Of a DNA stretch of 64,000 bases, positions 55,809 through 64,000 are shown piece by piece. Where the stretch lies: positions 1,738,501 to 1,802,500 of the forward strand of contig NZ_LN824141.1 in assembly GCF_000953715.1 (NCBI RefSeq), written 5' to 3'. A model generated the notes under the pieces. It was given only the letters and a program-made list of their open reading frames with translations, ran no database searches and was not told the origin of the DNA. The translations under genes were made by a program, and so were the position numbers. Source of the stretch: Defluviitoga tunisiensis. Lineage in GTDB: Bacteria; Thermotogota; Thermotogae; Petrotogales; Petrotogaceae. Numbering within the stretch: the first letter of the stretch is position 1; each line of letters opens with the position of its first letter.

Positions 55809-58048
55809 TAACTCTTTCTCTCCTTGATTCTAGAGAATACATATTCATCAATAGCTTTAGCAGCCTTCTTACCAGCCCCCATCGCTTCTATAACAGTAGC
55901 GGCACCTGTAACTATATCTCCACCTGCATAAACCCCTTCTACAGAGGTTGCTCCAGTTTCTGGATCTGCTTTTATATAACCCCATTTATTCAACTCAAGT
56001 TCAGTGAAATTGTCTAACAAAACCCTGTTTGCTTCTTGTCCAATCGCTACTATAAACATGTCACAGGTAATGGTAAAGTTACTATCTTTAACTGGAACAG
56101 GTCTTCTTCTACCAGAAGCATCAGGTTCTCCAAGTTCCATCTTTTGGCAAACAACACCCACCAAATTACCCCTATCATCTCCAATACATTCAACAGGGTT
56201 AGTGAGCCACATAAACTCAATTCCTTCCTCAACTGCATTTTCATACTCTTCTCTTCTAGCTGGCATCTCATTTTCTGTCCTACGATAAACAACCGTAACT
56301 TTGTCTGTACCTAACCTCAAAGCAGAACGAGAAGCATCCATAGCAACGTTACCTCCACCAACGACAACTACATTCTTCCCCATTTTTACAGGCGTATCAT
56401 AATATGGGAATTCATAAGCTTTCATCAAATTAACCCTAGTTAAAAACTCACTAGATGAATAAACACCGTTTAGATTCTCTCCCGGGATGTTTAAAAACTT
56501 AGGAGTTCCAGCTCCTGTAGCAATATAAATTGCATCATATTCCTTTCTCAATTCGTCTATTGTTACAGTCTTTCCTACAACAACATCCGTTTGAATTTCT
56601 ACCCCCAAGGATTTAACATATTCAATCTCTTCATATACAATCCTTTTTGGAAGCCTAAATTCAGGAATTCCATACATCAAAACTCCGCCAGGTTTGTGCA
56701 AAGCTTCAAATATCTTAACGTAATATCCCATCTTTGCCAAATCAGCAGCCACTGTCAAACCAGAAGGACCAGAACCTACAACAGCAACTTTACCTTTAAT
56801 TTCACTGTTTGAAAGTTCTTCTCTTACCTCTTGCCTTTTTTGAACCATATCCCAATCTCCAACAAACCTCTCAAGTCTGCCGATAGCAACTGGTTCAAAC
56901 ACCTTAGATTTACCCAGTGTACATACCCCTTCACATTGATTTTCTTGTGGACACACTCTTCCACATATTGAAGGAAGATTATTGTAAGATTTTAAAATTT
57001 CAGCTGACCTTGAAAGATCACCCTCTAATAACGCACGGATAAAGCCAGGAATATCTACACCTACAGGACATCCTTCGATACATGGGGCATTCTTACACTG
57101 CAAACACCTTTCTGCCTCCATAAGCGCTTCCTCTAAACAGTAACCAAATGAAACCTCTTGAAAGTTTCTTCTTCTTTCTTCTGGAGGTTGTTTTCGAACA
57201 GGCACCTTATTTTTCAAAATATTCTTAGGTTTCTTTTTCTTGATTTCTTGCAGAGCCCTTTTCTCTTCCTCTTTATATTGCCCCAACCTATTTAACAGTT
57301 CATCCCAGTTAACTAACTCTCCATCGAACTCAGGCCCGTCTACACAAGCAAATTTAACGCTACCGGCTATAGTAACCCTACATCCTCCACACATTCCTGT
57401 CCCATCAACCATTATAGGGTTCAAAGACACTGTTATCGGATAACCTAATTCCTGAGCCGTTAAAGTAGCATATTTCATCATAATTACAGGACCAATAGCC
57501 CAAGCTCTATCTACCTTTTCACCTTCTTGAGCTAACAATTTCATAGCATCGGTTACTAATCCCTTCATTCCTTTAGAACCATCATCAGTGGTAATAATTA
57601 CCCTATCAGCAATTTGACGAAATTCATCTTCTAAAATCAATAAATTTGAGGTTCTAGCTCCCAAAATAGCAATAACCTTGTTTCCAGCTTGTTTTAAAGC
57701 CTTTAAAATTGGGTAAATTGGGGCAATACCAATTCCACCACCTATCAGCAAAACTGTCCCATAATAATCTATTTCTGAAGGCTTTCCCAGAGGTCCTACT
57801 ACATGAGCATAGCTCTGTCCCTTTTCTAATTCAGCCATTTTTTTGGTACTTTTACCCACAACCTGGAAAATAAGCCTGATTTTACTACCTTTTGTATCTG
57901 CTATTGTCAAAGGTATTCTTTCTCCATCTTCCTCCCCCATAACAATAACAAATTGTCCTGGTTTGGCATTCTCTACAATCTTAGGTGCCTCAACCCAAAC
58001 ACTAAAAGTATCCTTAGCTATTTGAATCTTGTCTGAAATTTCAAACAT
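55808..58048 (-). CDS. Fused NfnA-NfnB-type ferredoxin:NADP+ oxidoreductase (also annotated as sulfide dehydrogenase SudBA)
   Basis: The first 275 residues resemble DHODH-B/NfnA with FAD and NAD-binding folds (LLIGGGIGIAPIYP) and a [2Fe-2S] cluster, CGGC plus CVDGPEFDG. The rest resembles NfnB/GltD-small, with CLQCKNAPCIEGCP and CGRVCPQENQCEGVC cluster motifs, then FAD (VGSGPSGLTVAA) and NADPH (VVGGGNVAMDASRSALRLG) folds. In Thermotoga and Pyrococcus the two are separate subunits; here one 746-residue chain has both. The start is ATG 58048 with ggagg upstream. Likely role: electron bifurcation between NADH, ferredoxin and NADPH. Confidence 0.9.
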   Translation of the reverse strand: MFEISDKIQIAKDTFSVWVEAPKIVENAKPGQFVIVMGEEDGERIPLTIADTKGSKIRLIFQVVGKSTKKMAELEKGQSYAHVVGPLGKPSEIDYYGTVLLIGGGIGIAPIYPILKALKQAGNKVIAILGARTSNLLILEDEFRQIADRVIITTDDGSKGMKGLVTDAMKLLAQEGEKVDRAWAIGPVIMMKYATLTAQELGYPITVSLNPIMVDGTGMCGGCRVTIAGSVKFACVDGPEFDGELVNWDELLNRLGQYKEEEKRALQEIKKKKPKNILKNKVPVRKQPPEERRRNFQEVSFGYCLEEALMEAERCLQCKNAPCIEGCPVGVDIPGFIRALLEGDLSRSAEILKSYNNLPSICGRVCPQENQCEGVCTLGKSKVFEPVAIGRLERFVGDWDMVQKRQEVREELSNSEIKGKVAVVGSGPSGLTVAADLAKMGYYVKIFEALHKPGGVLMYGIPEFRLPKRIVYEEIEYVKSLGVEIQTDVVVGKTVTIDELRKEYDAIYIATGAGTPKFLNIPGENLNGVYSSSEFLTRVNLMKAYEFPYYDTPVKMGKNVVVVGGGNVAMDASRSALRLGTDKVTVVYRRTENEMPARREEYENAVEEGIEFMWLTNPVECIGDDRGNLVGVVCQKMELGEPDASGRRRPVPVKDSNFTITCDMFIVAIGQEANRVLLDNFTELELNKWGYIKADPETGATSVEGVYAGGDIVTGAATVIEAMGAGKKAAKAIDEYVFSRIKERKS

Positions 58049-58076
58049 ATTAACCTCCATTTGAAATTTATAATTT

Positions 58077-58961
58077 TTACTTCTCTTCAAATCTACCAAT
58101 CTTAAGTATTTTTGCTATATTAGCATCTTGTGAAATAATAGGCTTTAAGATTCCTTTAGCACATGTCATTAAAATCGTAACTCCTGGTCCATGCCCTGCT
58201 AGCTTACAATCACTGTGTATAATCACACCAATTGAAGCGGCACCTTTTCTATAACATCTACCGTAGGAATTGTCATGGTCTTGAATATATACCAAATCCC
58301 CAAACCTTAACCCAGTCAAGCCATACTCTTTTAAAGCATCATAATCAGCCGTCATAATATCATAATCCCCAGTTCCCATAGTTGTAGAACCTATCCCTGA
58401 TCCCATTAAAAAAGGAGGAACAACCGCAACAACAGGAACATGTAATTCTCCATTCTTTTCAACCACATTCATCTTTTCTAAGAGATTTGGATCTAAATTA
58501 TACACATGTACATCCGGATAATCTAATAATTTCAAACCTTGACCAAACCCTTTAATTAAAAACTTATCGTCAAGAGTTAATTTATCCAAAACGTCTTCAG
58601 AAAAATCAATAAGAATATGTTCTGCACCACCATGATGCCCAGTAACAACCCCTTTTGCCCCTTTAGCATCCCCTGTAACAACCTTTGCTTCATTTCCAAC
58701 ACAGGCATAAAAATGATAACCTCTATTTTGTGGTGAATTTCTGTCTTTCTGATCTAACAACGTAGAAACACCAGGCTCAACATGATCAACTTCCCAACCA
58801 AAAGCAGAGTCGCCAACCCTAACGTTGTATGTAATACCACCAGTTCCTGGTACCATAAAAGGCTCTCCATCATGAGAAACAGAATGCCTACCAGTATGTT
58901 CAGGATTAGAAACAGTACCTTGTACAGAAATCATGACCAGTCTATCTCTATTTGTCCTCAC
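58077..58961 (-). CDS. DUF4438 domain protein
   Basis: The 294-residue protein has conserved sequence such as MVPGTGGITYNVRVGDSAFGWEVDHVEPGV in part, GHHGGAEHILIDF and GSGIGSTTMGTGDYDIM. It matches the DUF4438 family, known in Thermotoga maritima from structural genomics, function unknown. His/Asp/Gly-rich loops hint at an enzyme. It lies 28 nt upstream of the fused nfn gene, likely in one transcript with it and pcm. Confidence 0.85.
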   Translation of the reverse strand: MRTNRDRLVMISVQGTVSNPEHTGRHSVSHDGEPFMVPGTGGITYNVRVGDSAFGWEVDHVEPGVSTLLDQKDRNSPQNRGYHFYACVGNEAKVVTGDAKGAKGVVTGHHGGAEHILIDFSEDVLDKLTLDDKFLIKGFGQGLKLLDYPDVHVYNLDPNLLEKMNVVEKNGELHVPVVAVVPPFLMGSGIGSTTMGTGDYDIMTADYDALKEYGLTGLRFGDLVYIQDHDNSYGRCYRKGAASIGVIIHSDCKLAGHGPGVTILMTCAKGILKPIISQDANIAKILKIGRFEEK

Positions 58962-59084
58962 TCAAACATCCTCCTCTAAACATATAATTAAATTAATCTT
59001 TTCTTTATCTTAATGATACCATTTATAACAAATTTAAAAAAGAATTTTTTAATAATAAACGTAAGTAATTTAAGAATTATAATA

Positions 59085-59117
59085 AAAATCTGAAAATCCT
59101 ATATAGGACTTTCAGAA
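59085..59117 (-). terminator. Intrinsic terminator for the amidohydrolase gene
   Basis: The near-perfect inverted repeat at 59090-59115 (ctgaaa, tcctatatagga core, tttcag) is followed on the minus strand by ATTTTTATT. It lies about 80 nt past the amidohydrolase stop and upstream of the DUF4438 gene. The rest of the spacer, 58962-59193, holds nothing else recognised. Confidence 0.85.
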
Positions 59118-59193
59118 AAAGAAACAATAAAAAAGAGATATTAAGAGAAAGAATAATCAACATAATAAACATACAAAACAAACGCAAGGAATA

Positions 59194-60450
59194 TTACAAA
59201 AAATTTTTAACAAATTCTCCTTCTTTCATAATAACCTGCATCTTTTCAACATCAATATTGTGTATATCTTCCAAAGGATTATCAGAAAGAACCAGTAAAT
59301 CTGCAAACTTTCCTTCTTCAAGAGTTCCAGTTATATTATCTATTTTAAGCATTTCTGCTCCATTTTTAGTTGCAGCCAATATAGCCTCCATCTCTGTTAA
59401 ACCTGCTTTATTAAGCGTATATATTTCAGTAATGGCATATCTTCCATAAGGGGTTAAGCTACTACAAAAAGAATCAGACCCTACAGTGATTCTAATACCT
59501 TTTTTATTAGCATTTTGTAGATTGTCAATAATACGATTTAACTCTTTTTCCGCAACAGTTTGTCCCGGATACTTATCAAGAATTGGCCTGTAAGGAGGTT
59601 CATACACGCTAAACCATTCATAAAAAAATTGCAAGGTAGGGCAAAATGAAATATCTTTTTCTTTCATTATTTCAAGGCATTCTTCATTTAATTCTTGCCC
59701 ATGAATGATGGCAGATACCCCTGCCTTACAAGAATTCAACGCCCCTTCATAACCTTCAGCATGTGACCACACTGGAAGAACTACCATATTTGCTTCATCA
59801 ACAACTGCTTGAATCTCTTCCATTGTATAGTGAAGATCAGCTTTTGCATCAAGACGCCATATTCCTCCACCCGTAGACCAAATTTTAATTGCATCAGGAC
59901 CTTCACGAAGTCTCCTTCTTACAGCCTTTCGAAGATCCCAAGGTCCATCTACCCTCTCAGCCCAAGGATGAGAAGCATCATTATATTCTAAAGGCAACTT
60001 GTGAGAATCTCCATGTCCAGATGTCCTACAAAATCCAAGACCAGTTGCAACTATTCGAGGACCAGGAATAATACCAGCTTCAATCATGTTTCTAAGATGA
60101 ATTCCAAATCTTGAAATTTCTCCCACAGAAGTTAAACCGTGCTCTAAGGCTTCACGAGCTTGAGCAACTGCAACAATCGTTTTTTGAGTAACTGGTTCAA
60201 GCACCCAATCTGAATCATTATCAGTTAGGTTCCCGCTAAAATGAAGATGACTATCAATTAAACCAGGCATAATAGTCTTACCAGTAATATCTATTCTCTC
60301 ATAATCTCCTTCAAACTCCTTCATTTTACCAGCATACTTAACTTTTTTATCTTCAACAAGTACCAAAGAATTACTAACTGGATCTTTTCCAGTACCGTCT
60401 ATCAACAAACCACCCACAAAAGCAAACTTCTTAATTTTTCTCACTCCCAT
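59194..60450 (-). CDS. Amidohydrolase-family metal-dependent hydrolase
   Basis: The 418-residue TIM-barrel hydrolase of the imidazolonepropionase/Xaa-Pro dipeptidase-like branch has metal ligands DSHLHFSG (residues near 62), a probable carboxylate/His zone at VVLPVWSHAEGYEG and IIHGQELN, and the C-terminal Asp in ITVGSDSF. The C-terminus GKFADLLVLSDNPLEDI is typical. No signal peptide. Substrate unknown; cyclic amides or dipeptides are possible. A consensus promoter lies just upstream. Confidence 0.88.
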   Translation of the reverse strand: MGVRKIKKFAFVGGLLIDGTGKDPVSNSLVLVEDKKVKYAGKMKEFEGDYERIDITGKTIMPGLIDSHLHFSGNLTDNDSDWVLEPVTQKTIVAVAQAREALEHGLTSVGEISRFGIHLRNMIEAGIIPGPRIVATGLGFCRTSGHGDSHKLPLEYNDASHPWAERVDGPWDLRKAVRRRLREGPDAIKIWSTGGGIWRLDAKADLHYTMEEIQAVVDEANMVVLPVWSHAEGYEGALNSCKAGVSAIIHGQELNEECLEIMKEKDISFCPTLQFFYEWFSVYEPPYRPILDKYPGQTVAEKELNRIIDNLQNANKKGIRITVGSDSFCSSLTPYGRYAITEIYTLNKAGLTEMEAILAATKNGAEMLKIDNITGTLEEGKFADLLVLSDNPLEDIHNIDVEKMQVIMKEGEFVKNFL

Positions 60451-60485
60451 TATTTCTTATTTTCAGAACAATTAACATTAGTCCC

Positions 60486-60514
60486 ATTATACTCTATTAC
60501 AAATTCTTTGTCAA
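60486..60514 (-). promoter_or_regulatory. Consensus sigma-70-type promoter of the amidohydrolase gene
   Basis: On the minus strand TTGACA (60514-60509) and TATAAT (60491-60486) match the consensus exactly and are separated by 17 nt. The start codon lies at 60450, so the leader is about 30 nt. This is the best promoter in the window. Confidence 0.85.
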
Positions 60515-60634
60515 TTTCATTTTATAACCACTAAATGATATAATTTTGGCGTATCGACCACATAAAAGACTGAATTAAAAGAGAATTACACAAAAAGAAC
60601 GTTACCTCTCTCATTAGCCACAAAATTTTATAAT

Positions 60635-61090
60635 ACAGGGATTTTAGAAATGAAGATTTTTCTAAAGATAGCATTTTGAATTTATAACGGGTCTAGGGCA
60701 GAGCCCGCTCCCTCCTTACAAGTACCGACTTAGAAATGAAGATTTTTATCAAGATAGCATTTTGAATTTATAACGGGTCTAGGGCGGAGCCCTCTCCCTC
60801 CTTTGGTACAAGTACCGACTTAGAAATAAAGATTTTTATCAAGATAGCATTTGGAATTAATAACGGGTCTCGGCCGGAGGCCGCTCCATCCGTTGGTACA
60901 AGTACGAACTTAGAAATAAAGATTATTTAAAGATAGCATTTTGAATATATAACGGGTCTAGGGCGGAGCCCTCTCCCTCCTTTGGTACAAGTACCAACTT
61001 AGAAATGAAAATTTTTCTAAAGATAGCATTTTGAATTTATAACGGGTCAAGGGCGGAGCCCTCTCCCTCCTTTGGTACAAGTACCAAAAA
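60635..61090 (+). repeat. Five tandem copies of the intergenic repeat
   Basis: Copies have aacgg at 60686, 60772, 60862, 60951 and 61041 (spacing 86-90 nt). The unit reads TAGAAATGAAGATTTTT, about 20 nt, AATTTATAACGGGTCT, hairpin, CTCCCTCC, GGTACAAGTACC. In the third copy the hairpin is CGGCC-GGA-GGCCG (60871-60883) instead of AGGGC-GGA-GCCCT: two base pairs changed on both sides. The first copy has lost four bases before the palindrome. The array fills the gap between the divergent amidohydrolase and methyltransferase genes and points toward the latter. Confidence 0.93.
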
Positions 61091-61199
61091 AATTAAAAAA
61101 AGTATTTTGTAAAAAATTTAATTCTAAAACATATATATAATTAATAAGGGTTTAGAATTTCTAAACTGAGTGCATATAATACAATTGGAGGTCACTACT

Positions 61200-61820
61200 T
61201 TGGACAGCAAAAAATTTGACTTATGGGCAGAAGAATACGATAAAAGTGTTCAAATAAGTAGCGATAATAACGAATTCCCCTTTGCTGGATACAATAATCT
61301 TCTAAACACAATCTACAATATAATTCACAAAAAAGAAAAGGCAAGCGTATTAGATATAGGCTTTGGCACAGGAACGCTAATAAAAAAACTTTATGATGAA
61401 GGCTATGAAATATATGGTGTTGACTTTTCTAAAAAAATGATAGAAATAGCAAAAGACAAAATGCCTTTAGCCAAACTATATCAATATGATTTTTCTAAAG
61501 GACTTCCTCAAGAAATTGAGAACAACAAATTTGACTATATAATAAGTACATATGCAATGCACCACTTAGAAGACAATTACAAAGTGCAGTTTATTAATAA
61601 ACTGAAAGAACTACTTTCCAAAGAAGGAGAAATTATTATAGGCGATATAGCCTTTAAAACAAGAACATTATTAGAAAAATGTAAAAAAGACTACTCTAAA
61701 TATTGGGATGACGAAGAAACATACATCATTTTTGATGAAATCAAAGAATTTTTCCATCAAGATAATATTCACTTCATACCAATTTCTCACTGTGCGGGAA
61801 TTTTGCACCTTAAAAAATGA
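61200..61820 (+). CDS. Class I SAM-dependent methyltransferase
   Basis: A 206-residue small methyltransferase with VLDIGFGTGTLIKKLYDEG (motif I), YGVDFSKKMIEIAK and IISTYAMHHLEDN. This resembles YrrT/UbiE-like small-molecule methyltransferases; the acceptor is unknown. The likely start is TTG 61200 (MDSKKFDLWAEEYDK) with ggaggt seven bases upstream; the ATG ten codons before lacks a site. A palindromic tttagaatttctaaa (61151-61165) just before the ribosome site could be an operator. Confidence 0.85.
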   Translation: MDSKKFDLWAEEYDKSVQISSDNNEFPFAGYNNLLNTIYNIIHKKEKASVLDIGFGTGTLIKKLYDEGYEIYGVDFSKKMIEIAKDKMPLAKLYQYDFSKGLPQEIENNKFDYIISTYAMHHLEDNYKVQFINKLKELLSKEGEIIIGDIAFKTRTLLEKCKKDYSKYWDDEETYIIFDEIKEFFHQDNIHFIPISHCAGILHLKK

Positions 61821-62756
61821 ACTAATAATTTGTGATTAAAGATTTAATTAAGCAGTTAGAAATAAAATATAATATAATAAATCTAACTAGCAATCAAAAT
61901 ACAGTCACAACGTATCTAACAGCTATTTTAAAAAAATGTAGAATTTTTTAACAAATAAATAGCATAAGTCACGCAAAAATCTACTTTTGAGCTTATAATT
62001 TTTTCATTAACAAATCCTGCACTATGAATTTATTTTATATAATCATACCAATTACTTAAATTTAAAATTTCTTTTTGACCCTCTTTAAATATTGTAAATT
62101 TTTTTCTTTGAGACTTTCAGAAATAAACTTATTTTCAAAATCCCTACCTTTTAAAATAAGAAAGGAATATTTTAACCTTCCTAGTTTGAAAGAATAACCT
62201 ATTATGAAACAGATTAAATCAGTGAGAAAGCCACTCAGAAGATTTTTGAATAGTGAAATGAGTCTTCACTTTTCTGCACTTAGTTTGAAAGTTATTTTAG
62301 TTTTTATATTTTTTGTTTGTTGTGTGTTAATTTTCTCATTATTTATTACGGAAAATAAGGATGTAAGCTATGCTGGACATCTATAACAAGATATCTTAAA
62401 TACCTTTGATGGTTATGAAATCCTTTACTTTTATATCCTCAAGCTTCATATATTTTCTACAGAATCATCAAACCAGTTATTAGAAACTTGTACATTGAAT
62501 CTATAAGACCTCTAATATTTGCGATTGATCAGACAAAAAATCTTTGTAAATCAGGAAATGCAATGTTTCTAGTTCAATGTCATTTAGTAGGTTCACTAAC
62601 CAATATGTTTTTGGATTAGAAACCACAGCTTTACCTATATAATCAACTTTCTGTAAATAATAAGATTTTTAACTAAATATTAATTTTACAAACTACAGCT
62701 TAAATCGCTTATGGATTACCACTCATCCCTAAGATTGGAGATAACTTATTTCGTCT
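61821..62756. other. Gene-free stretch with possible decayed coding DNA
   Basis: No intact gene is found in 936 nt. On the minus strand two open segments of about 55-65 codons look protein-like and are bounded by stops: about 62062-62250 (contains SFKLGRLKYSFLILKGRDF) and 62501-62666 (contains YYLQKVDYIGKAVVSNPKTY). A plus-strand frame of 60 codons (62204-62386) overlaps the first. I cannot name a parent gene. No hairpin repeat copy or RNA gene is seen here. Loss of an accessory gene next to the restriction enzyme is the likely reading. Confidence 0.45.
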
Positions 62757-64000
62757 TTAAGTACTTCCTTCCTCAATAATTTTTACCCAATCATGAGATT
62801 TTATTTTTTTGATCAATCCATCAATTTTTTCGTCTTTGCTTATTTTTTCATAAGTTTCGATTATTGCTTTGAGATTCTCTTTTTCTAAATTTTGTAGTTC
62901 TATTTTTTCGTCTGTAGTTAGCTGTTCTTCGAATTGATTTTTCCAATAAAGTTCAGACCATCTGTCATAATTTATAGGCTTTAAATATTTATAAACTTCA
63001 TTAAGTAGTCGTTCTTTTGGTTGAGGATATAATCCTTCTTCTGCAAATTTTTCTTTGAAATATAGTTCATAAACAAGAGAGTCAGCAATTTGCCTATCAA
63101 AAAAATTTATTATATTCTTAAATTCTGTCCTTCTTTCTTCTATTGCATTTAGAAAAAGAAGATAATCAACGATGGCTTCATAGATTTTAGGATTTTTTGA
63201 AAAACGTACTGGCACTTTTTCTATATATTGTTTTGTATGTCTGAATCCACTAGATAAGAATTGTGATATAGAAGAAAAAGTAAATTCAATTAATCTTGAG
63301 TTTAGAATCAAGACTAAAGATTTTGACATATTGCTCATCAAATAAGCACTATTTAACAAATAAAATACCCCCAAACTATCCCAATAATACAAAGATTCTA
63401 CAGAAATCTCTTGCCAAACAACTTTGGGTTTTTCAAATTCAGGATAATAATCACAAGCCCTTAATTCCCACCAATAATCTCCTTGATCATCTCTTTTTAA
63501 CAAACCTTTTCCACTAGTTTTTAAATTTTTAAATTTACTTAAATGCGAATATATAGATGGATAATTATTTTTAAAAATTTCTTCCGCTTCATCTATAGGC
63601 AGCATTTGCCCATTTGATAGCTTTTTTGTCAAACCTTTAGGTATCGCAATAATCCATTTTTTATCCCACTCTAAATAATATCTTCCAATATTAGCCCCCC
63701 TAAGTACTGGCTTTATCAACTCAGAGCTCTTTGAATCTTCCTCTATCAAGTTTTTCTTTATTTCATCATTTATAATAAATGCATCATTAAACCCGGTTGT
63801 AATTCCACGATAAATTAATATCTCTAAACTCTTTAAAGGTTTTCCTACTTTTTCTACCCATTTTTCAATTTCTTCAGCATCTTTATTAACAAAATTCCAG
63901 ATATTATCTTTCAGGTTATCTTGTTTAACGTAATATCCTCCTTTTTCTATCTCATCTATACTTAAAGCATGATTATAAAAAATAAGATTTTCTTTATTTG
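62757..64000 (-). CDS. Type IIG restriction-modification enzyme, C-terminal specificity part (5' end beyond window)
   Basis: About 414 codons are visible, open to base 64000. The motif IYRGITTGFNDAFIIND followed by IKPVLRGANIGRYY is typical of the target-recognition region of Eco57I/TaqI-like fused endonuclease-methyltransferases, with YWWELRACDYY further on and a helical tail (residues 330 onwards) rich in Glu and Lys. The catalytic methyltransferase and nuclease domains would lie to the right. It is the only defence gene seen in the window. Confidence 0.85.
   Translation of the reverse strand, partial: NKENLIFYNHALSIDEIEKGGYYVKQDNLKDNIWNFVNKDAEEIEKWVEKVGKPLKSLEILIYRGITTGFNDAFIINDEIKKNLIEEDSKSSELIKPVLRGANIGRYYLEWDKKWIIAIPKGLTKKLSNGQMLPIDEAEEIFKNNYPSIYSHLSKFKNLKTSGKGLLKRDDQGDYWWELRACDYYPEFEKPKVVWQEISVESLYYWDSLGVFYLLNSAYLMSNMSKSLVLILNSRLIEFTFSSISQFLSSGFRHTKQYIEKVPVRFSKNPKIYEAIVDYLLFLNAIEERRTEFKNIINFFDRQIADSLVYELYFKEKFAEEGLYPQPKERLLNEVYKYLKPINYDRWSELYWKNQFEEQLTTDEKIELQNLEKENLKAIIETYEKISKDEKIDGLIKKIKSHDWVKIIEEGST

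Noticed and set aside
56004-56314. Several frames of 80-94 codons inside the nfn fusion gene
   Set aside because: They are shadows in other frames of a gene with clear FAD and iron-sulfur motifs.
60635-61090. CRISPR-like array
   Set aside because: Spacing is regular, but what lies between the cores is itself repeated, with no unique spacers, and no cas genes are present.
62204-62386. Plus-strand 60-codon frame with a hydrophobic helix
   Set aside because: It has no ribosome site, no recognisable family and a protein-like segment on the opposite strand. More likely chance in decayed DNA.

Overview
The window is AT-rich chromosomal DNA from a flagellated anaerobic bacterium of the phylum Thermotogota. 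A Petrotoga-like member of the Petrotogaceae is the best guess. The basis is protein style and gene order: Thermotoga-like CheC/CheD/CheY/CheA proteins, a DUF4438 protein of the kind known from Thermotoga, ABC permeases with large extracytoplasmic insertions, TrmB with a C-terminal extension, and a fused Nfn-type ferredoxin:NADP oxidoreductase. The genus is an inference; no 16S gene is present.

Region 1 (1-18.4 kb, minus strand) reads from cinA down through cheA-cheW-cheY, fliO-fliP-fliQ-fliR-flhB-flhA, flhF-flhG, a PilZ/YcgR protein, cheC-cheD-fliA and three unrecognised small genes to mfd, which is cut by the left edge. This is a compact chemotaxis and flagellar-export operon ending in the flagellar sigma factor. 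flhF is interrupted by one in-frame TAA immediately after its Walker A motif.

Region 2 (18.5-39 kb) is mostly minus-strand housekeeping: nth (plus strand), gpsA-trmB, rpsT, metK, an M23 peptidase, hfq-miaA, an RsmJ-like methyltransferase and a DivIC/FtsB-like protein. It then has an ABC sugar-permease pair without partners, a second flagellar block (fliF-fliG-fliH-fliI) with a lytic transglycosylase upstream, and punA-hpt-birA.

Region 3 (39-50 kb, plus strand) carries rodA, ftcD, rlmH, purA, a bifunctional NAD(P)HX repair enzyme, a thiamine pyrophosphokinase gene that appears to start at ATA, engB, a large HprK/PEPCK-like P-loop protein, a sirtuin and a BMP/PnrA-type nucleoside-binding protein.

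Region 4 (50-64 kb) is more accessory: a GPH symporter, a lipocalin-like protein and an MFS transporter; a small secreted protein; pcm; the fused NfnAB; a DUF4438 protein; an amidohydrolase with a consensus promoter; a methyltransferase; a stretch of apparently decayed DNA; and the C-terminal part of a Type IIG restriction-modification enzyme cut by the right edge.

The most unusual signal is a dispersed intergenic repeat family with about 14 copies in five places (2.5, 22.2, 23.7, 47.9 and 60.7-61.1 kb). Each unit has a short GC-rich hairpin with a GNA-type triloop followed by a GGTACAAGTACC palindrome, in an otherwise AT-rich 80-90 nt unit. All copies point the same way relative to the downstream gene. 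Both helices show paired compensatory substitutions, which suggests selection for structure. I could not identify it with a known element.
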